The position numbers were made by a program, and so were the translations under genes. Shown piece after piece: positions 17,582-26,580 of a stretch of DNA of 64,000 bases (its first letter is position 1; every line of letters starts with the position of its first letter). This DNA comes from Aquisalimonas sp. 2447 (GTDB lineage Bacteria > Pseudomonadota > Gammaproteobacteria > Nitrococcales > Aquisalimonadaceae): NCBI RefSeq assembly GCF_012044895.1, contig NZ_CP050695.1, forward strand, positions 402,501 through 466,500, given 5' to 3'. Below the pieces are notes generated by a model. That model was not told the DNA's origin, searched no databases, and was given only the letters and a program-made list of their open reading frames with translations.

Positions 17582-17630
17582 TGCCCCGAAATGGGGCGCC
17601 TGCTGCACTCGGCTGCGCCATTTTGGCGCA
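17582..17630 (+). promoter_or_regulatory. Paired NtrC-like enhancer sites upstream of purU
   Basis: Site 1 (17582-17598) is TGCCCCGAAATGGGGCG and site 2 (17614-17630) is TGCGCCATTTTGGCGCA, a perfect dyad close to the NtrC consensus TGCACC-N5-GGTGCA. Their centres are 32 bp apart, three helical turns, like the two strong NtrC sites of E. coli glnA. They lie about 178 and 210 bp before the predicted sigma54 start. No gene is seen elsewhere in 17187-17828. Confidence 0.72.
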
Positions 17631-17708
17631 GCCGGGGTGGCGCTGATCGCTGTTGCAAGCGTCTTGCGTTGGCGCTGCGGTGCCCTGGTATACACATGCG
17701 CTCTACTG

Positions 17709-17721
17709 CAATTGATTGATT
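17709..17721 (-). promoter_or_regulatory. IHF-binding-site consensus between enhancer and sigma54 promoter
   Basis: The minus strand reads AATCAATCAATTG, a full match to WATCAANNNNTTR. It lies between the NtrC-like pair and the sigma54 box, where IHF bending typically brings the enhancer to the polymerase. Confidence 0.6.
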
Positions 17722-17773
17722 TGAAGGGGTCCTCTCGGGTTGTCCGGCTGCCGCCGCGAGTGCTGCTTGCATC

Positions 17774-17789
17774 TGGCAGATTTGTTGCA
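17774..17789 (+). promoter_or_regulatory. Sigma54 (-24/-12) promoter of the N-methylglutamate operon
   Basis: TGGCAGATTTGTTGCA has the invariant GG and GC separated by 10 bp and matches TGGCAC-N5-TTGCA closely. Transcription would start near 17800, 29 nt before the purU ATG. With the NtrC pair and the IHF site it forms a complete sigma54-type control region. Confidence 0.75.
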
Positions 17790-17828
17790 TTCCTTTTGAG
17801 AAACATTTTTTCTTTCAAGGAAACAAGC

Positions 17829-18686
17829 ATGAGTGAGCGCCGCTTCAGACTGGTGCTGTCCTGCCCCGATGCCGTGGGCATCATTGCCGCAGTCACCCAG
17901 GGTATCGCCGGCCAGGGAGGCTGGATCACCGAGGCCCACCAGTATGCCGATGCCGAGAGCGGCTGGTTTTTCATGCGCTACGAGGTGCGTGCGGACAGTC
18001 TGGGCGGCGACGTGCAGCGCCTGGAGGCCATTGTCGCCCCCCTGGCCGAGCGCTTCGGCCTGACCTGGTCGGTCACTGATACCGCCGTGGCGCGTCGGGT
18101 GATGCTGTGCGTCAGCCGCCAGAGCCACTGCCTGTCGGATCTGCTCTATCGCTGGCGCAGCGGCGAGCTGGCCATGGAGATCCCCTGCGTGGTCTCCAAC
18201 CACGAGGACATGCGCAGCTTCGTGGAGTGGCACGGCATTCCCTATCACTGCATTCCGGTGCCGGCGGATGGCCGTGAGGCGGCCTTCGCCGCCCTGGAAT
18301 CGGTGATCGAGGAGTACCGGATCGACGCCGTGGTGCTTGCCCGCTATATGCAGGTCCTGCCCGGGTCGCTGTGCGATCGCTACCACGGGCGCATCATCAA
18401 CATCCACCACAGCTTCCTGCCCTCGTTCGTCGGCGCGCGCCCATACCACCAGGCGGCGCAGCGGGGCGTGAAGCTCATTGGCGCCACCTGCCACTACGCC
18501 ACCGCGGATCTCGACCAGGGCCCGATCATCGAACAGGACGTCATCCGGGTGAATCACCACAACACCACGGACGACATGGTCCGGCTGGGACGCGACGTGG
18601 AGAAATCGGTGCTGGCCCGCGGACTGCGCGCCCACCTGGAAGACCGGGTGTTCATTCACGGCAACAAGACCATTGTCTTCGGATAG
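17829..18686 (+). CDS. purU: Formyltetrahydrofolate deformylase
   Basis: PurU hydrolyses 10-formyl-THF to formate and THF, recycling the folate that accepts one-carbon units. The 285-residue protein has an N-terminal ACT domain (LVLSCPDAVGIIAAVTQGIAGQGG, about 1-85) and a formyltransferase-fold domain with NIHHSFLPSFVGARPYHQA and LIGATCHYATADLDQGPIIEQD, including the catalytic Asn, His and Asp. ATG 17829 follows directly on the sigma54 leader; the upstream open frame covers regulatory DNA and is rejected. It is the first gene of the amine-catabolic operon and fits removal of C1 units released by demethylation. Confidence 0.95.
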   Translation: MSERRFRLVLSCPDAVGIIAAVTQGIAGQGGWITEAHQYADAESGWFFMRYEVRADSLGGDVQRLEAIVAPLAERFGLTWSVTDTAVARRVMLCVSRQSHCLSDLLYRWRSGELAMEIPCVVSNHEDMRSFVEWHGIPYHCIPVPADGREAAFAALESVIEEYRIDAVVLARYMQVLPGSLCDRYHGRIINIHHSFLPSFVGARPYHQAAQRGVKLIGATCHYATADLDQGPIIEQDVIRVNHHNTTDDMVRLGRDVEKSVLARGLRAHLEDRVFIHGNKTIVFG

Positions 18687-18693
18687 GTGATCC

Positions 18694-19935
18694 ATGCCCT
18701 TGCGGCTTCTGAAAATCGGCCTGCGCGGCGCTGACAAGGAGCCCCGGTTCTTTCCGGAGGCGTCGGAGCTGCGCGAGAGCTACGACGTGGTGATCATCGG
18801 TGGTGGCGGCCACGGGCTCGCCTGCGCCTATTACCTGGCCACCCGCCACGGCATCCGCAACGTGGCGGTGCTGGAGCAGGGTTACATCGGCGGCGGCAAT
18901 ACCGGGCGCAATACCACCATCGTCCGCTCCAACTACCTGACGCCGGAAGGCGTGCGTTTCTACGACGCCAGCGTGCGCATGTTCCAGGGGCTCTCCGAGG
19001 AGCTGGACATCAACCTGTTCTACTCCGAGCGGGGTCACTACACCCTGGCCCATTCCGACGAGGCCATGCGCACCATGCGCTGGCGCGCCGAGGTGAACCG
19101 CCATCTGGATGTGGACAGCCAGGTGGTGGACCGCGAGGCGGTGGGCCGCGGCATCCCCGGTATCGATCTCGACTGCGGCGGCTCGCAGCCGGTAATGGGG
19201 GCGCTGTACCACGCACCGGGGGCCGTGGTCCGGCACGACGCCGTGGCCTGGGGCTACGCCCGCGCCGCCGCCAACAACGGTGTGGAAGTGCACCAGAAGA
19301 CCCGGGTCACCGGCATCAAGATGGACAAGGGGCGGGTCTGCGGCGTGGCCACGGACCGGGGCGACATCCGCTGCGGCGCGGTGGTCTCCATGGTCGCCGG
19401 CTCCACGCCCCGCATCACCGAGATGGCGGGGCTGTCCACGCCCATCGAGATCTTCCCGCTGCAGGCCTGCGTCACCGAGCCGGTGAAACCCTTCCTGGAC
19501 ACCATCGTCGTCTCCGGCAGCCTGCACGTGTACCTGAGCCAGTCCTCCCGGGGTGAGCTGGTGATGGGGGCGTCGGTGGACCCGGCGGTGCTCCACAGCA
19601 CCCGCTCGTCCTTCGAGTTCGTCGAGGGTCTGGCCGATCGCATCATCGATCTGTTCCCGTTCACCGCCCGGCTGCGCATCAACCGGCAGTGGGCGGGCAT
19701 GAGCGACATGACCCCGGATTTCGCCCCCATCATGGGGACCACGCCGCTGCCGGGCTTCTACCTGGACGCCGGCTGGGGCACCTGGGGCTTCAAGGCCACG
19801 CCCATCAGCGGCAGCACCATGGCGGATACCGTCGCCAACGACCGCAACCATGAACTGATCCAGCCGTTCCGCTTCGATCGCTTCACCGACTTCCAGTTGG
19901 TGGGCGAGAAGGGCGCGGCCTCCGTGGGGCACTGA
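18694..19935 (+). CDS. mgdA: Sarcosine-oxidase-type beta subunit; likely N-methylglutamate dehydrogenase subunit A
   Basis: A 413-residue FAD protein of the DAO family, homologous to SoxB of heterotetrameric sarcosine oxidase. The dinucleotide fold YDVVIIGGGGHGLACAYYLA is at about residues 30-50, and the flavin-linkage region GGNTGRNTTIVRSNY follows. It is the amine-oxidising subunit. The set B-D-A-G is shared by sarcosine oxidase and N-methylglutamate dehydrogenase (MgdABCD); the downstream gmaS-mgsABC genes favour the latter, giving formaldehyde or methylene-THF plus glutamate. Sequence alone does not separate the two substrates. Confidence 0.8.
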   Translation: MPLRLLKIGLRGADKEPRFFPEASELRESYDVVIIGGGGHGLACAYYLATRHGIRNVAVLEQGYIGGGNTGRNTTIVRSNYLTPEGVRFYDASVRMFQGLSEELDINLFYSERGHYTLAHSDEAMRTMRWRAEVNRHLDVDSQVVDREAVGRGIPGIDLDCGGSQPVMGALYHAPGAVVRHDAVAWGYARAAANNGVEVHQKTRVTGIKMDKGRVCGVATDRGDIRCGAVVSMVAGSTPRITEMAGLSTPIEIFPLQACVTEPVKPFLDTIVVSGSLHVYLSQSSRGELVMGASVDPAVLHSTRSSFEFVEGLADRIIDLFPFTARLRINRQWAGMSDMTPDFAPIMGTTPLPGFYLDAGWGTWGFKATPISGSTMADTVANDRNHELIQPFRFDRFTDFQLVGEKGAASVGH

Positions 19936-19937
19936 CC

Positions 19938-20210
19938 ATGCAACAGCTTGACTGCCCGATCATCGGCCGCCGGCCCATCAGCGAATTCGTCTACGGCGGC
20001 GAAGTGCGCCGGCCACCCGCCGGCGACGCGCCGCTGGCCGAAGTAGCGGATCACGCCTTCAATCGCACCGGGCAGCCCACGGTGCTCCGGGAGTGGTGGT
20101 TCCACCGCCCCACGGGGCGCTGGTTCGTGCTGGAGCGCGACACGCTGACCAACGTGGTGGAGCGCGTCGTCCCGCCGCAGGAGGTGGCCTATGCCATTCC
20201 GACGCTCTGA
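19938..20210 (+). CDS. mgdB: Sarcosine-oxidase-type delta subunit; likely N-methylglutamate dehydrogenase subunit B
   Basis: A 90-residue SoxD-family protein. It begins MQQLDCPIIGRRPISEFVYGG and contains REWWFHRPTGRWFVLERDTLTN-type sequence, both diagnostic of the small zinc-binding delta subunit, although only one Cys is visible, so the usual zinc site may be incomplete. It overlaps the alpha-subunit gene by 20 nt and follows the beta gene by 2 nt, so the subunits are coexpressed. Confidence 0.85.
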   Translation: MQQLDCPIIGRRPISEFVYGGEVRRPPAGDAPLAEVADHAFNRTGQPTVLREWWFHRPTGRWFVLERDTLTNVVERVVPPQEVAYAIPTL

Positions 20211-23100
20211 GGCGGGGCCGCGGGAGTGGATCGACCGCCAGCGGACCGTGCAGTTCACCTTCGAGGGCACCCGCTACCAGGCCTTCGCCGGTGACACCAT
20301 TACCTCGGCGTTACTGGCCAACGGGGTGCAGTTGCTCGGGCGCAGCTTCAAGTACCATCGACCCCGCGGCGCCCTGTCCATGGCGAACCACGACATCAAC
20401 GCCCTGTTCGCCACCGCCGACGACACCAATGTCCGCGGTGACGTGACCCCGGTCACCGACGGCCTGGACGTGCGCCCGGTGAACGTCCGTGGCAGCCTGG
20501 CCCGGGACGCGGACCGCCACATGGATCGTCTCGGCCGCTTCCTGCCCGCCGGCTTCTATTACAAGGCCTTCCACAAGCCGCGCTGGCTGTTCCCGTACTG
20601 GGAGCGGTTGATCCGCCGCCGTGCGGGACTCGGCGCCGTGGACACGGCGTGGACGCCGCAGCGCCGGCCCAAGCGCTACGGCTATTGCGACGTGCTGGTG
20701 GTGGGCGGCGGCCCTGCTGGCCTGCAGGCGGCCCTCAGCGCCGCCGAGGCGGGGCTGGAGGTGCTGCTGGTGGAGGAGAATCCGCACCTGGGCGGCAGTC
20801 TCGACCATCAATGGGCTACCGAACCCGCGGCGGCCGCGCAGCGGGAGGAGCTACTGGGGGCAGTGGCGGCCAGCCCCGGTATCCGCGTGCTCACCTCCGC
20901 CGTGGCCCTGGGGTTCTACACCGATCACTGGGTGCCGGTGTCCACCCCCGAGGGCATCATGAAGGTGCGTGCCCGCGGGGTGGTGCTGGCCACCGGCGTG
21001 ATCGAGCAGCCGGCGGTATTCCGCAACAATGACCTGCCGGGGGTGCTGATGGCCTCCGCCGCCCAGCGCCTGCTGCACCGCTTCGGCGTGCAGGCCTGTG
21101 AGCGGGCGGTGCTGCAGGTGAACAATGCGGAAGGCTTTGCCGTGGCGGAGGACCTGCGCCGCGCAGGCGTCGCGCTGCAGGCCGTGGTCGCCTCCGGCCC
21201 CGGGGTACAGGAAACCGACGCTGCTGCTCTGCAGGATGCCGGGGTGCCGGTGCATTTCGGCTGGGCGATTGTCGAGGCCCACGGCGACGGTGCGGTGGCC
21301 GCGGCCACCATTGCCCCGGTGGACGCCGCCGGCGTTCCGGACCAGACCCATGCGCGCCGGATCGACTGTGACGGCGTGGTGACCAGCGCCGGATGGGCCC
21401 CCGCTGGCCACCTGCTCTACCAGGCCGGCGGGCGGTTCAGCTACGACGATACCCTGGAGATGCCGGTGCCCGTCGCCTGGCCCGAGACCGTGGTGCCGGC
21501 TGGACGCGTGAACGGGGTGTTCGCCCTGGACAGTCAGCGCGCCGACGGCCGTGATGCCGCGGCCCGGCTCGCCGCCGCGCTGGCCGGTGAACCGGTGCCG
21601 GACGCCACGTCCCACCGCGACACCCGGGCGCACGCCACGCCGTGGCCGGTGGTGCCCCACGCCAAGGGCCGGGAGTTCGTCGATTTCGATGAAGACCTGC
21701 AGTACAAGGACCTGATTCAAGGCGCCCGGGAAGGCTTCGACAACGTGGAGCTGCTCAAGCGCTTTACCACCGTGGGCATGGGGCCCAGTCAGGGCAAGCA
21801 CTCGAACCTCAACGCCTTCCGCATCCTCGCCCGGTACCTGGGGCAGGGCATGGACCAGACCGGCACCACCACCGCCCGCCCCATGTATCACCCCGTGCGC
21901 CTGGAAGACCTGGCCGGACGGCGCATGCGCCCCTGGCGGGAGACCCCGGTGCAGGCCCGGCACGGCGAGTACGGTGGGTTCCTGATGGAGTCGGGCGAGT
22001 GGGAGCGGCCGTCGTTCTACGGCGAGGAGGCCGACGCGGCGGCGGTGATCGCCGACGAAGTGACTGCCGTGCGTACCGGGGTCGGCATTATCGACGTCTC
22101 CACCCTGGGCAAGATCGAGGTGGTGGGCCCGGGCGCGGCGACCCTGCTGGATGGCAGCTACACCATGCGCCAGGGCAACCTGCGCGCCGGTCTGACCCGC
22201 TATGCCCTGCGCACCGACGACACCGGCGTGATCGTGGACGACGGTGTGATCGGCCGGCTGGCGGACGATCACTACTATCTCACCGCCACCTCCAGCCACG
22301 CCGAGGGCACCTACCAGACCCTGACCCGACACGCCCTGGAGTGGGGCCTGGACGTTCACGTGGTCAACCGCACCGGCCAGCTCGGCGCCCTGAACCTGGC
22401 CGGCCCCCTCAGCCGCCGGTTGCTCGAACCCCTGGTGGACGTGGATCTCAGCGAGGCGGCGTTGCCGCGGCTGGGCATGACGGACGCCCGGGTCTGCGGT
22501 GCATGGGCCCGCCTGCTGCGGGTGGGGTTCGTGGGTGAGCTGGGCTACGAGATTCACGCTCCGGTGGACACCATGGCGCGCATCTGGGACGCCCTCATGG
22601 AGGCCGGTGCGCCCATGGGCATCCGTCCCTTCGGCGTCGACACCCAGCGGGTGCTGCGGCTGGAGAAGGGGCACATCATCGTCGGCCAGGACACCGACGG
22701 GCTCACCAACCCCTTCGAGGCGGCCATGCCCTGGGCCGTCCACCTGAAGAAACCCTGGTTCGTCGGCCGGCCGGCCCTGGCCCATCTCAAGGGCGCGGAG
22801 CAGCGGAAACTGGCGCGCTTTGTCATGGCAGCGGACGCGGATCAGCCCCTGCCGCGGGAGTCCCATCTGGTCATCCGCGACGGCGCCATCGCCGGCAGGG
22901 TCACCAGCATCGCCCGCAGTCCCACCCTGGGTCGGCCCATCGGCCTGGCCATGGTGGACCGCGATCTGGCGGAAGGGGGGCAGACGCTGGCCATCCGTGG
23001 CGATGGCGGGCGGATGCTCGACGCCGAGGTGGTCACCGAGACCTTCTACGACCCCGACAGCCTGCGACAGAACGCCGATGCACCGGAGGTGACGCCATGA
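20191..23100 (+). CDS. mgdC: Sarcosine-oxidase-type alpha subunit; likely N-methylglutamate dehydrogenase subunit C
   Basis: A 969-residue multidomain SoxA-type subunit. Residues ~10-100 form a ferredoxin-like (Fer2-type) domain (TFEGTRYQAFAGDTITSALL); ~165-480 a pyridine-nucleotide-binding fold (CDVLVVGGGPAGLQAALSAA); ~560-965 an aminomethyltransferase (GcvT-like) folate-binding domain (GIIDVSTLGKIEVVGP, GELGYEIHAP, KGHIIVGQDTDG). The folate domain can capture the released one-carbon unit as methylene-THF, which links to purU. AGGAGG precedes ATG 20191. The gene overlaps its gamma neighbour by 4 nt. Confidence 0.85.
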   Translation: MPFRRSEAGPREWIDRQRTVQFTFEGTRYQAFAGDTITSALLANGVQLLGRSFKYHRPRGALSMANHDINALFATADDTNVRGDVTPVTDGLDVRPVNVRGSLARDADRHMDRLGRFLPAGFYYKAFHKPRWLFPYWERLIRRRAGLGAVDTAWTPQRRPKRYGYCDVLVVGGGPAGLQAALSAAEAGLEVLLVEENPHLGGSLDHQWATEPAAAAQREELLGAVAASPGIRVLTSAVALGFYTDHWVPVSTPEGIMKVRARGVVLATGVIEQPAVFRNNDLPGVLMASAAQRLLHRFGVQACERAVLQVNNAEGFAVAEDLRRAGVALQAVVASGPGVQETDAAALQDAGVPVHFGWAIVEAHGDGAVAAATIAPVDAAGVPDQTHARRIDCDGVVTSAGWAPAGHLLYQAGGRFSYDDTLEMPVPVAWPETVVPAGRVNGVFALDSQRADGRDAAARLAAALAGEPVPDATSHRDTRAHATPWPVVPHAKGREFVDFDEDLQYKDLIQGAREGFDNVELLKRFTTVGMGPSQGKHSNLNAFRILARYLGQGMDQTGTTTARPMYHPVRLEDLAGRRMRPWRETPVQARHGEYGGFLMESGEWERPSFYGEEADAAAVIADEVTAVRTGVGIIDVSTLGKIEVVGPGAATLLDGSYTMRQGNLRAGLTRYALRTDDTGVIVDDGVIGRLADDHYYLTATSSHAEGTYQTLTRHALEWGLDVHVVNRTGQLGALNLAGPLSRRLLEPLVDVDLSEAALPRLGMTDARVCGAWARLLRVGFVGELGYEIHAPVDTMARIWDALMEAGAPMGIRPFGVDTQRVLRLEKGHIIVGQDTDGLTNPFEAAMPWAVHLKKPWFVGRPALAHLKGAEQRKLARFVMAADADQPLPRESHLVIRDGAIAGRVTSIARSPTLGRPIGLAMVDRDLAEGGQTLAIRGDGGRMLDAEVVTETFYDPDSLRQNADAPEVTP

Positions 23101-23576
23101 CGTTGACCCTGGAGACACACGTGGACCTGCACCTGTGGGAGCTGGTGGGCAGTGGCGCCGATGACGCCCTGCGCGCCTCGGACCTGCCGGTGCCCGGTGA
23201 CGAACTCACCGCCGTGGAGCACGGTCCGGGGTTCGTGGCCTGTACCGGGCGTAACGACTACCTGATTGCCGGCGAGGGGGAGTGGCACCAGTCGCCGCAG
23301 ACCCCGCCCTGGCTGCTGCAGCGCAGTGACCGGGTCATGCGCCTGACCGGGGCCGGCTGGAATGACGCCCTGACGGAACTCTGCCCCCATGATCTCGGTG
23401 CGCTGCCGCCCGGTGGCTGGCTCATGGCTGCCGTGGCGGGCGTCAATGCCTGGCTGTTCCGGTCGGCGTCAGCCCCGGACAGTCTGCTCCTGGGGTGTGA
23501 CCCGTCCTACGGGGCGTACCTGGAGTCCATGCTGCAGTCCGTTGTCCGCGATCCCTCGCGAATCAATCCGTCTTGA
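23097..23576 (+). CDS. mgdD: Sarcosine-oxidase-type gamma subunit; likely N-methylglutamate dehydrogenase subunit D
   Basis: A 159-residue SoxG-family protein with a partial GcvT-like fold: WLLQRSDRVMRLTGAGWNDALTELCPHDL and SYGAYLESMLQSV. The ATG at 23097 overlaps the alpha stop (ATGA). This is the fourth subunit of the complex. Its usual role is to scaffold the folate and FAD/FMN domains. Confidence 0.82.
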   Translation: MTLTLETHVDLHLWELVGSGADDALRASDLPVPGDELTAVEHGPGFVACTGRNDYLIAGEGEWHQSPQTPPWLLQRSDRVMRLTGAGWNDALTELCPHDLGALPPGGWLMAAVAGVNAWLFRSASAPDSLLLGCDPSYGAYLESMLQSVVRDPSRINPS

Positions 23577-23595
23577 TGACCCATGGAGATGAGCC

Positions 23596-24930
23596 ATGTT
23601 GCCCACTGACGTCCAGAGCCTGCTGAAGGACAACGATGTCCGTTTCGTACTTGCCCAGTTCGTGGATATCCACGGCGTGGCGAAGACCAAATCCGTGCCG
23701 GCGCACTGTCTGGAGAACGTGATCAACGACGGGGCGGGCTTCGCCGGTTTTGCCGTCTCCGGGCTCGCCATGGAGCCCCACGAGTCCGATTTCATGGCCA
23801 AGGGCGATCCGAGCACCCTGACCCTTGTCCCCTGGCAGCCGGGCTATGCCCGCATCGCCTGCACCGGGTACGTGGACGATGAGCCCTGGCCGCTGGATTC
23901 GCGCTATGTGCTGCAGCGGCAGCTGGAGCGCCTGAAGGAGCGCGGCTGGACCCTGAATACCGGGCTGGAGCCGGAGTTCTGCCTGTTTCAGTCCCAGCAC
24001 AACGGGCACCTGGAGCCGGTGGACGAGAGCGATACCCTCGACAAGCCCTGCTACGACTACAAGGGCCTTTCGCGCTCGCGGGGCTTTCTGGAAGCGCTGG
24101 TGACCAACCTCCAGGAGGTGGGTTTCGACATCTACCAGATTGACCATGAGGACGCCAACGCGCAGTTCGAGATCAACTACACCCACAGCGATGCGCTGAC
24201 CTCGGCGGATCGCTTCGTGTTCCTGCGCATGGCCGCCGGCGAGATCGCCCATGACATGGGCATGATCTGCTCGTTCATGCCCAAACCCATCTCCAGCCGC
24301 ACCGGCAACGGCATGCACTACCACATGTCCATCGAGGACGCCGCCGGTACCAACCTGTTCCATGACGACAGCGACAGCCGCGGCCTGGGGCTGTCGAAGA
24401 TGGGCTACCACTTCCTGGCCGGGCTGCTGCACCATGCCCACGGCCTGTGCGCCCTGGCCGCGCCCACGGTGAACTCCTACAAGCGGCTGGTGGTGGGCGG
24501 TTCCGCCTCCGGGGCCACCTGGGCGCCGGTGTACGTGACCTACGGCGACAACAACCGCTCCTCCATGGTGCGCATTCCCTACGGCCGCCTGGAATACCGG
24601 CTGCCGGATGCCGGCTGCAATCCCTACCTGGTCACCGCCGGTCTCATCGCCGCGGGTCTGGACGGCATCGACCGGGAACTGGAAGCGGGCGAGCCCCACA
24701 ACGTCAATCTCTACAACTACACCGCCGCCCAGTGCGAGGAACTCGGCATCGGCATCCTGCCGCAGACCCTCAATCAGGCCCTGGACTGCCTGGAGGAGGA
24801 CAGCCTGTTCGCCGACACCCTGGGGCAGGGCATTGTCGGGGAGTTCATCCGCATGAAGCGGGCCGAGTGGATCGAGTACAACCGCCACGTCTCGGAATGG
24901 GAAATCGAGCGCTATGCGCAGTTCTTCTGA
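23596..24930 (+). CDS. gmaS: Type III glutamine-synthetase-like ligase; likely gamma-glutamylmethylamide synthetase
   Basis: A 444-residue GlnA/GlnT-class protein. It has the Glu metal-ligand segments ([21 protein letters not shown]), the ATP/ammonium region (GNGMHYHMS), [37 protein letters not shown] and the usual C-terminal helices. GMAS couples methylamine to glutamate with ATP. The assignment rests on position between mgdABCD and mgsABC; a type III glutamate-ammonia ligase would look similar. GGAGATGAG precedes ATG 23596. Confidence 0.8.
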   Translation: MLPTDVQSLLKDNDVRFVLAQFVDIHGVAKTKSVPAHCLENVINDGAGFAGFAVSGLAMEPHESDFMAKGDPSTLTLVPWQPGYARIACTGYVDDEPWPLDSRYVLQRQLERLKERGWTLNTGLEPEFCLFQSQHNGHLEPVDESDTLDKPCYDYKGLSRSRGFLEALVTNLQEVGFDIYQIDHEDANAQFEINYTHSDALTSADRFVFLRMAAGEIAHDMGMICSFMPKPISSRTGNGMHYHMSIEDAAGTNLFHDDSDSRGLGLSKMGYHFLAGLLHHAHGLCALAAPTVNSYKRLVVGGSASGATWAPVYVTYGDNNRSSMVRIPYGRLEYRLPDAGCNPYLVTAGLIAAGLDGIDRELEAGEPHNVNLYNYTAAQCEELGIGILPQTLNQALDCLEEDSLFADTLGQGIVGEFIRMKRAEWIEYNRHVSEWEIERYAQFF

Positions 24931-24963
24931 GGCGCGGCGTCACCGGAACGAAGGAGTCACATC

Positions 24964-25890
24964 ATGTGCGGCATCGTAGGCCTTTACCTGAAGAACGAGG
25001 CGCTGCAGCCCCGGCTGGGCGAGCTCTTCCAGCCCATGTTGCTGGCCATGGGCGATCGCGGCCCGGACAGCGCCGGCTTTGCCATCTACGGCGATGACGT
25101 GGGTCAGGATCGCCTGAAGTACACCCTGCAGGCCGAGGATCCGGCCACCGACTGGCAGGCGCTGGCCGATGGCCTGGAAGCCGATCTCGGTGCCACCGTG
25201 GAGTGGTTCCGCAACGCCACCGCCGCGGTGTTCAAGACCGCCGCCGACTCCGGGCAGGTGCGTGCCTGGCTGCGGGAGCGGGCGTCCGGGGTGCGGCTGA
25301 TGAGCGTCGGCCACAGCATAGAAATCCTCAAGGGCGTCGGCCATCCGCGGCTGGTGGCCGAGCGCTTCGGGCTTGCCCGCATGCAGGGCACCCACATCAT
25401 CGGCCACACCCGCATGGCCACGGAGAGCGCGGTCACCATGGAGGGCAGCCACCCCTTCTCCACGGGGCATGACCTCTGCCTGGTGCACAACGGCTCCCTG
25501 TCCAACCATAACCGGCTGCGGCTGCAGCTGGAGCGGGAAGGTCTGGAATTCGACACCGACAACGACACCGAGGTGGCGGCGGCCTATCTCACCTGGCGGC
25601 TGGCAGAGGGCGACAGCCTCACCGGCGCGCTGGAACGGTCGGTGGGGGATCTGGACGGTTTCTACACCTTCACCGTGGGCACGCGGGACGGCTTCGCCGT
25701 GCTGCGCGATCCCATCGCCTGCAAGCCGGCGGTGCTGGCAGAGACCGACGATTACGTCGCCATGGCCTCCGAATACCGTGCCCTGGCCGGATTGCCCGGG
25801 ATCAGCACCGCCCGCGTGTGGGAGCCGGAGCCGACCCGCGTGTATGTCTGGGAGGGGAGCCCGCAGCGCAGCCAGGAGACCGGTACATGA
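24964..25890 (+). CDS. mgsA: N-methylglutamate synthase subunit A, class II glutamine amidotransferase domain
   Basis: A 308-residue Ntn-hydrolase glutaminase. It starts MCGIVGLYL, so Cys2 is the nucleophile, and contains DRGPDSAGFAIYGD, GHTRMATESAV and HNGSLSNHNRLR, matching the glutamate-synthase amidotransferase domain. In the Mgs complex it handles the methylated gamma-amide made by GmaS. AAGGAG lies 9 nt before the start. Its stop overlaps the mgsB ATG. Confidence 0.83.
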   Translation: MCGIVGLYLKNEALQPRLGELFQPMLLAMGDRGPDSAGFAIYGDDVGQDRLKYTLQAEDPATDWQALADGLEADLGATVEWFRNATAAVFKTAADSGQVRAWLRERASGVRLMSVGHSIEILKGVGHPRLVAERFGLARMQGTHIIGHTRMATESAVTMEGSHPFSTGHDLCLVHNGSLSNHNRLRLQLEREGLEFDTDNDTEVAAAYLTWRLAEGDSLTGALERSVGDLDGFYTFTVGTRDGFAVLRDPIACKPAVLAETDDYVAMASEYRALAGLPGISTARVWEPEPTRVYVWEGSPQRSQETGT

Positions 25891-26570
25891 AGACGATCAG
25901 CCTCGCGGAACATTCCGTGCGGGACGTGAACCAGCTGCTGCACGACCAGGCGCGCGAGCTCACCGAGCCCGAATGGCGCATCACCGACACCGATGGCCGC
26001 CACGCTCTGGCCTGCGGCCTGGATCAGGAGCTGCACGTGGTCATTGAGGGCCATGCCGGCTACTACTGCGCGGGCATGAACCAGAAGGCCACGGTGGAAG
26101 TGAACGGCACCGTGGGCGTCGGCGTGGCGGAGAACATGATGTCCGGCCGCGTGCACGTCCACGGCAATGCCTCCCAGTCCGCCGGTGCCACCGCTCACGG
26201 CGGGCTGCTGGTGATCGACGGCGACGCCTCGGCGCGCTGCGGCATCTCCATGAAGGGCGTGGACATCGTCGTCGGCGGCAGCGTCGGCCACATGAGCGCC
26301 TTCATGGGCCAGGCCGGCCGGCTGGTGGTCTGTGGCGATGCCGGCGAGGCCCTGGGTGATTCCATCTACGAGGCGCGCCTGTACGTGCGTGGCTCGGTGG
26401 AGTCCCTGGGTGCCGACTGCATCGAGAAAGAGATGCGCGAGGAGCATGTCAGCGAGCTGCGCGAACTGCTGGCGCAGGCGGGCATGGAGGCCGATCCGGC
26501 GGAGTTCCGCCGCTACGGCTCCGCGCGCCAGCTCTACAACTTCCAGGTGGACAACGCCGATGGCGACTGA
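25887..26570 (+). CDS. mgsB: N-methylglutamate synthase subunit B, GXGXG beta-helix domain
   Basis: A 227-residue protein equal to domain 3 of the glutamate synthase large subunit. Repeated beta-helix turns are visible (VNGTVGVGVAENMMSGRVHVHGNAS, GISMKGVDIVVGGSVGHMSAFM, YVRGSVESLGADC). ATG 25887 overlaps the mgsA stop (ATGA). It is a structural partner of the FMN subunit encoded next. Confidence 0.83.
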   Translation: MKTISLAEHSVRDVNQLLHDQARELTEPEWRITDTDGRHALACGLDQELHVVIEGHAGYYCAGMNQKATVEVNGTVGVGVAENMMSGRVHVHGNASQSAGATAHGGLLVIDGDASARCGISMKGVDIVVGGSVGHMSAFMGQAGRLVVCGDAGEALGDSIYEARLYVRGSVESLGADCIEKEMREEHVSELRELLAQAGMEADPAEFRRYGSARQLYNFQVDNADGD

Positions 26571-26580
26571 GGAGGCTTCA

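Noticed and set aside
17553-17828. N-terminal extension of PurU through an open upstream frame
   Set aside because: It would run through the NtrC, IHF and sigma54 elements; the ATG at 17829 gives the normal ACT-domain start.
17690-17828. Glycine riboswitch in front of purU
   Set aside because: The paired conserved aptamer cores are not present; the region is better explained as sigma54 leader.
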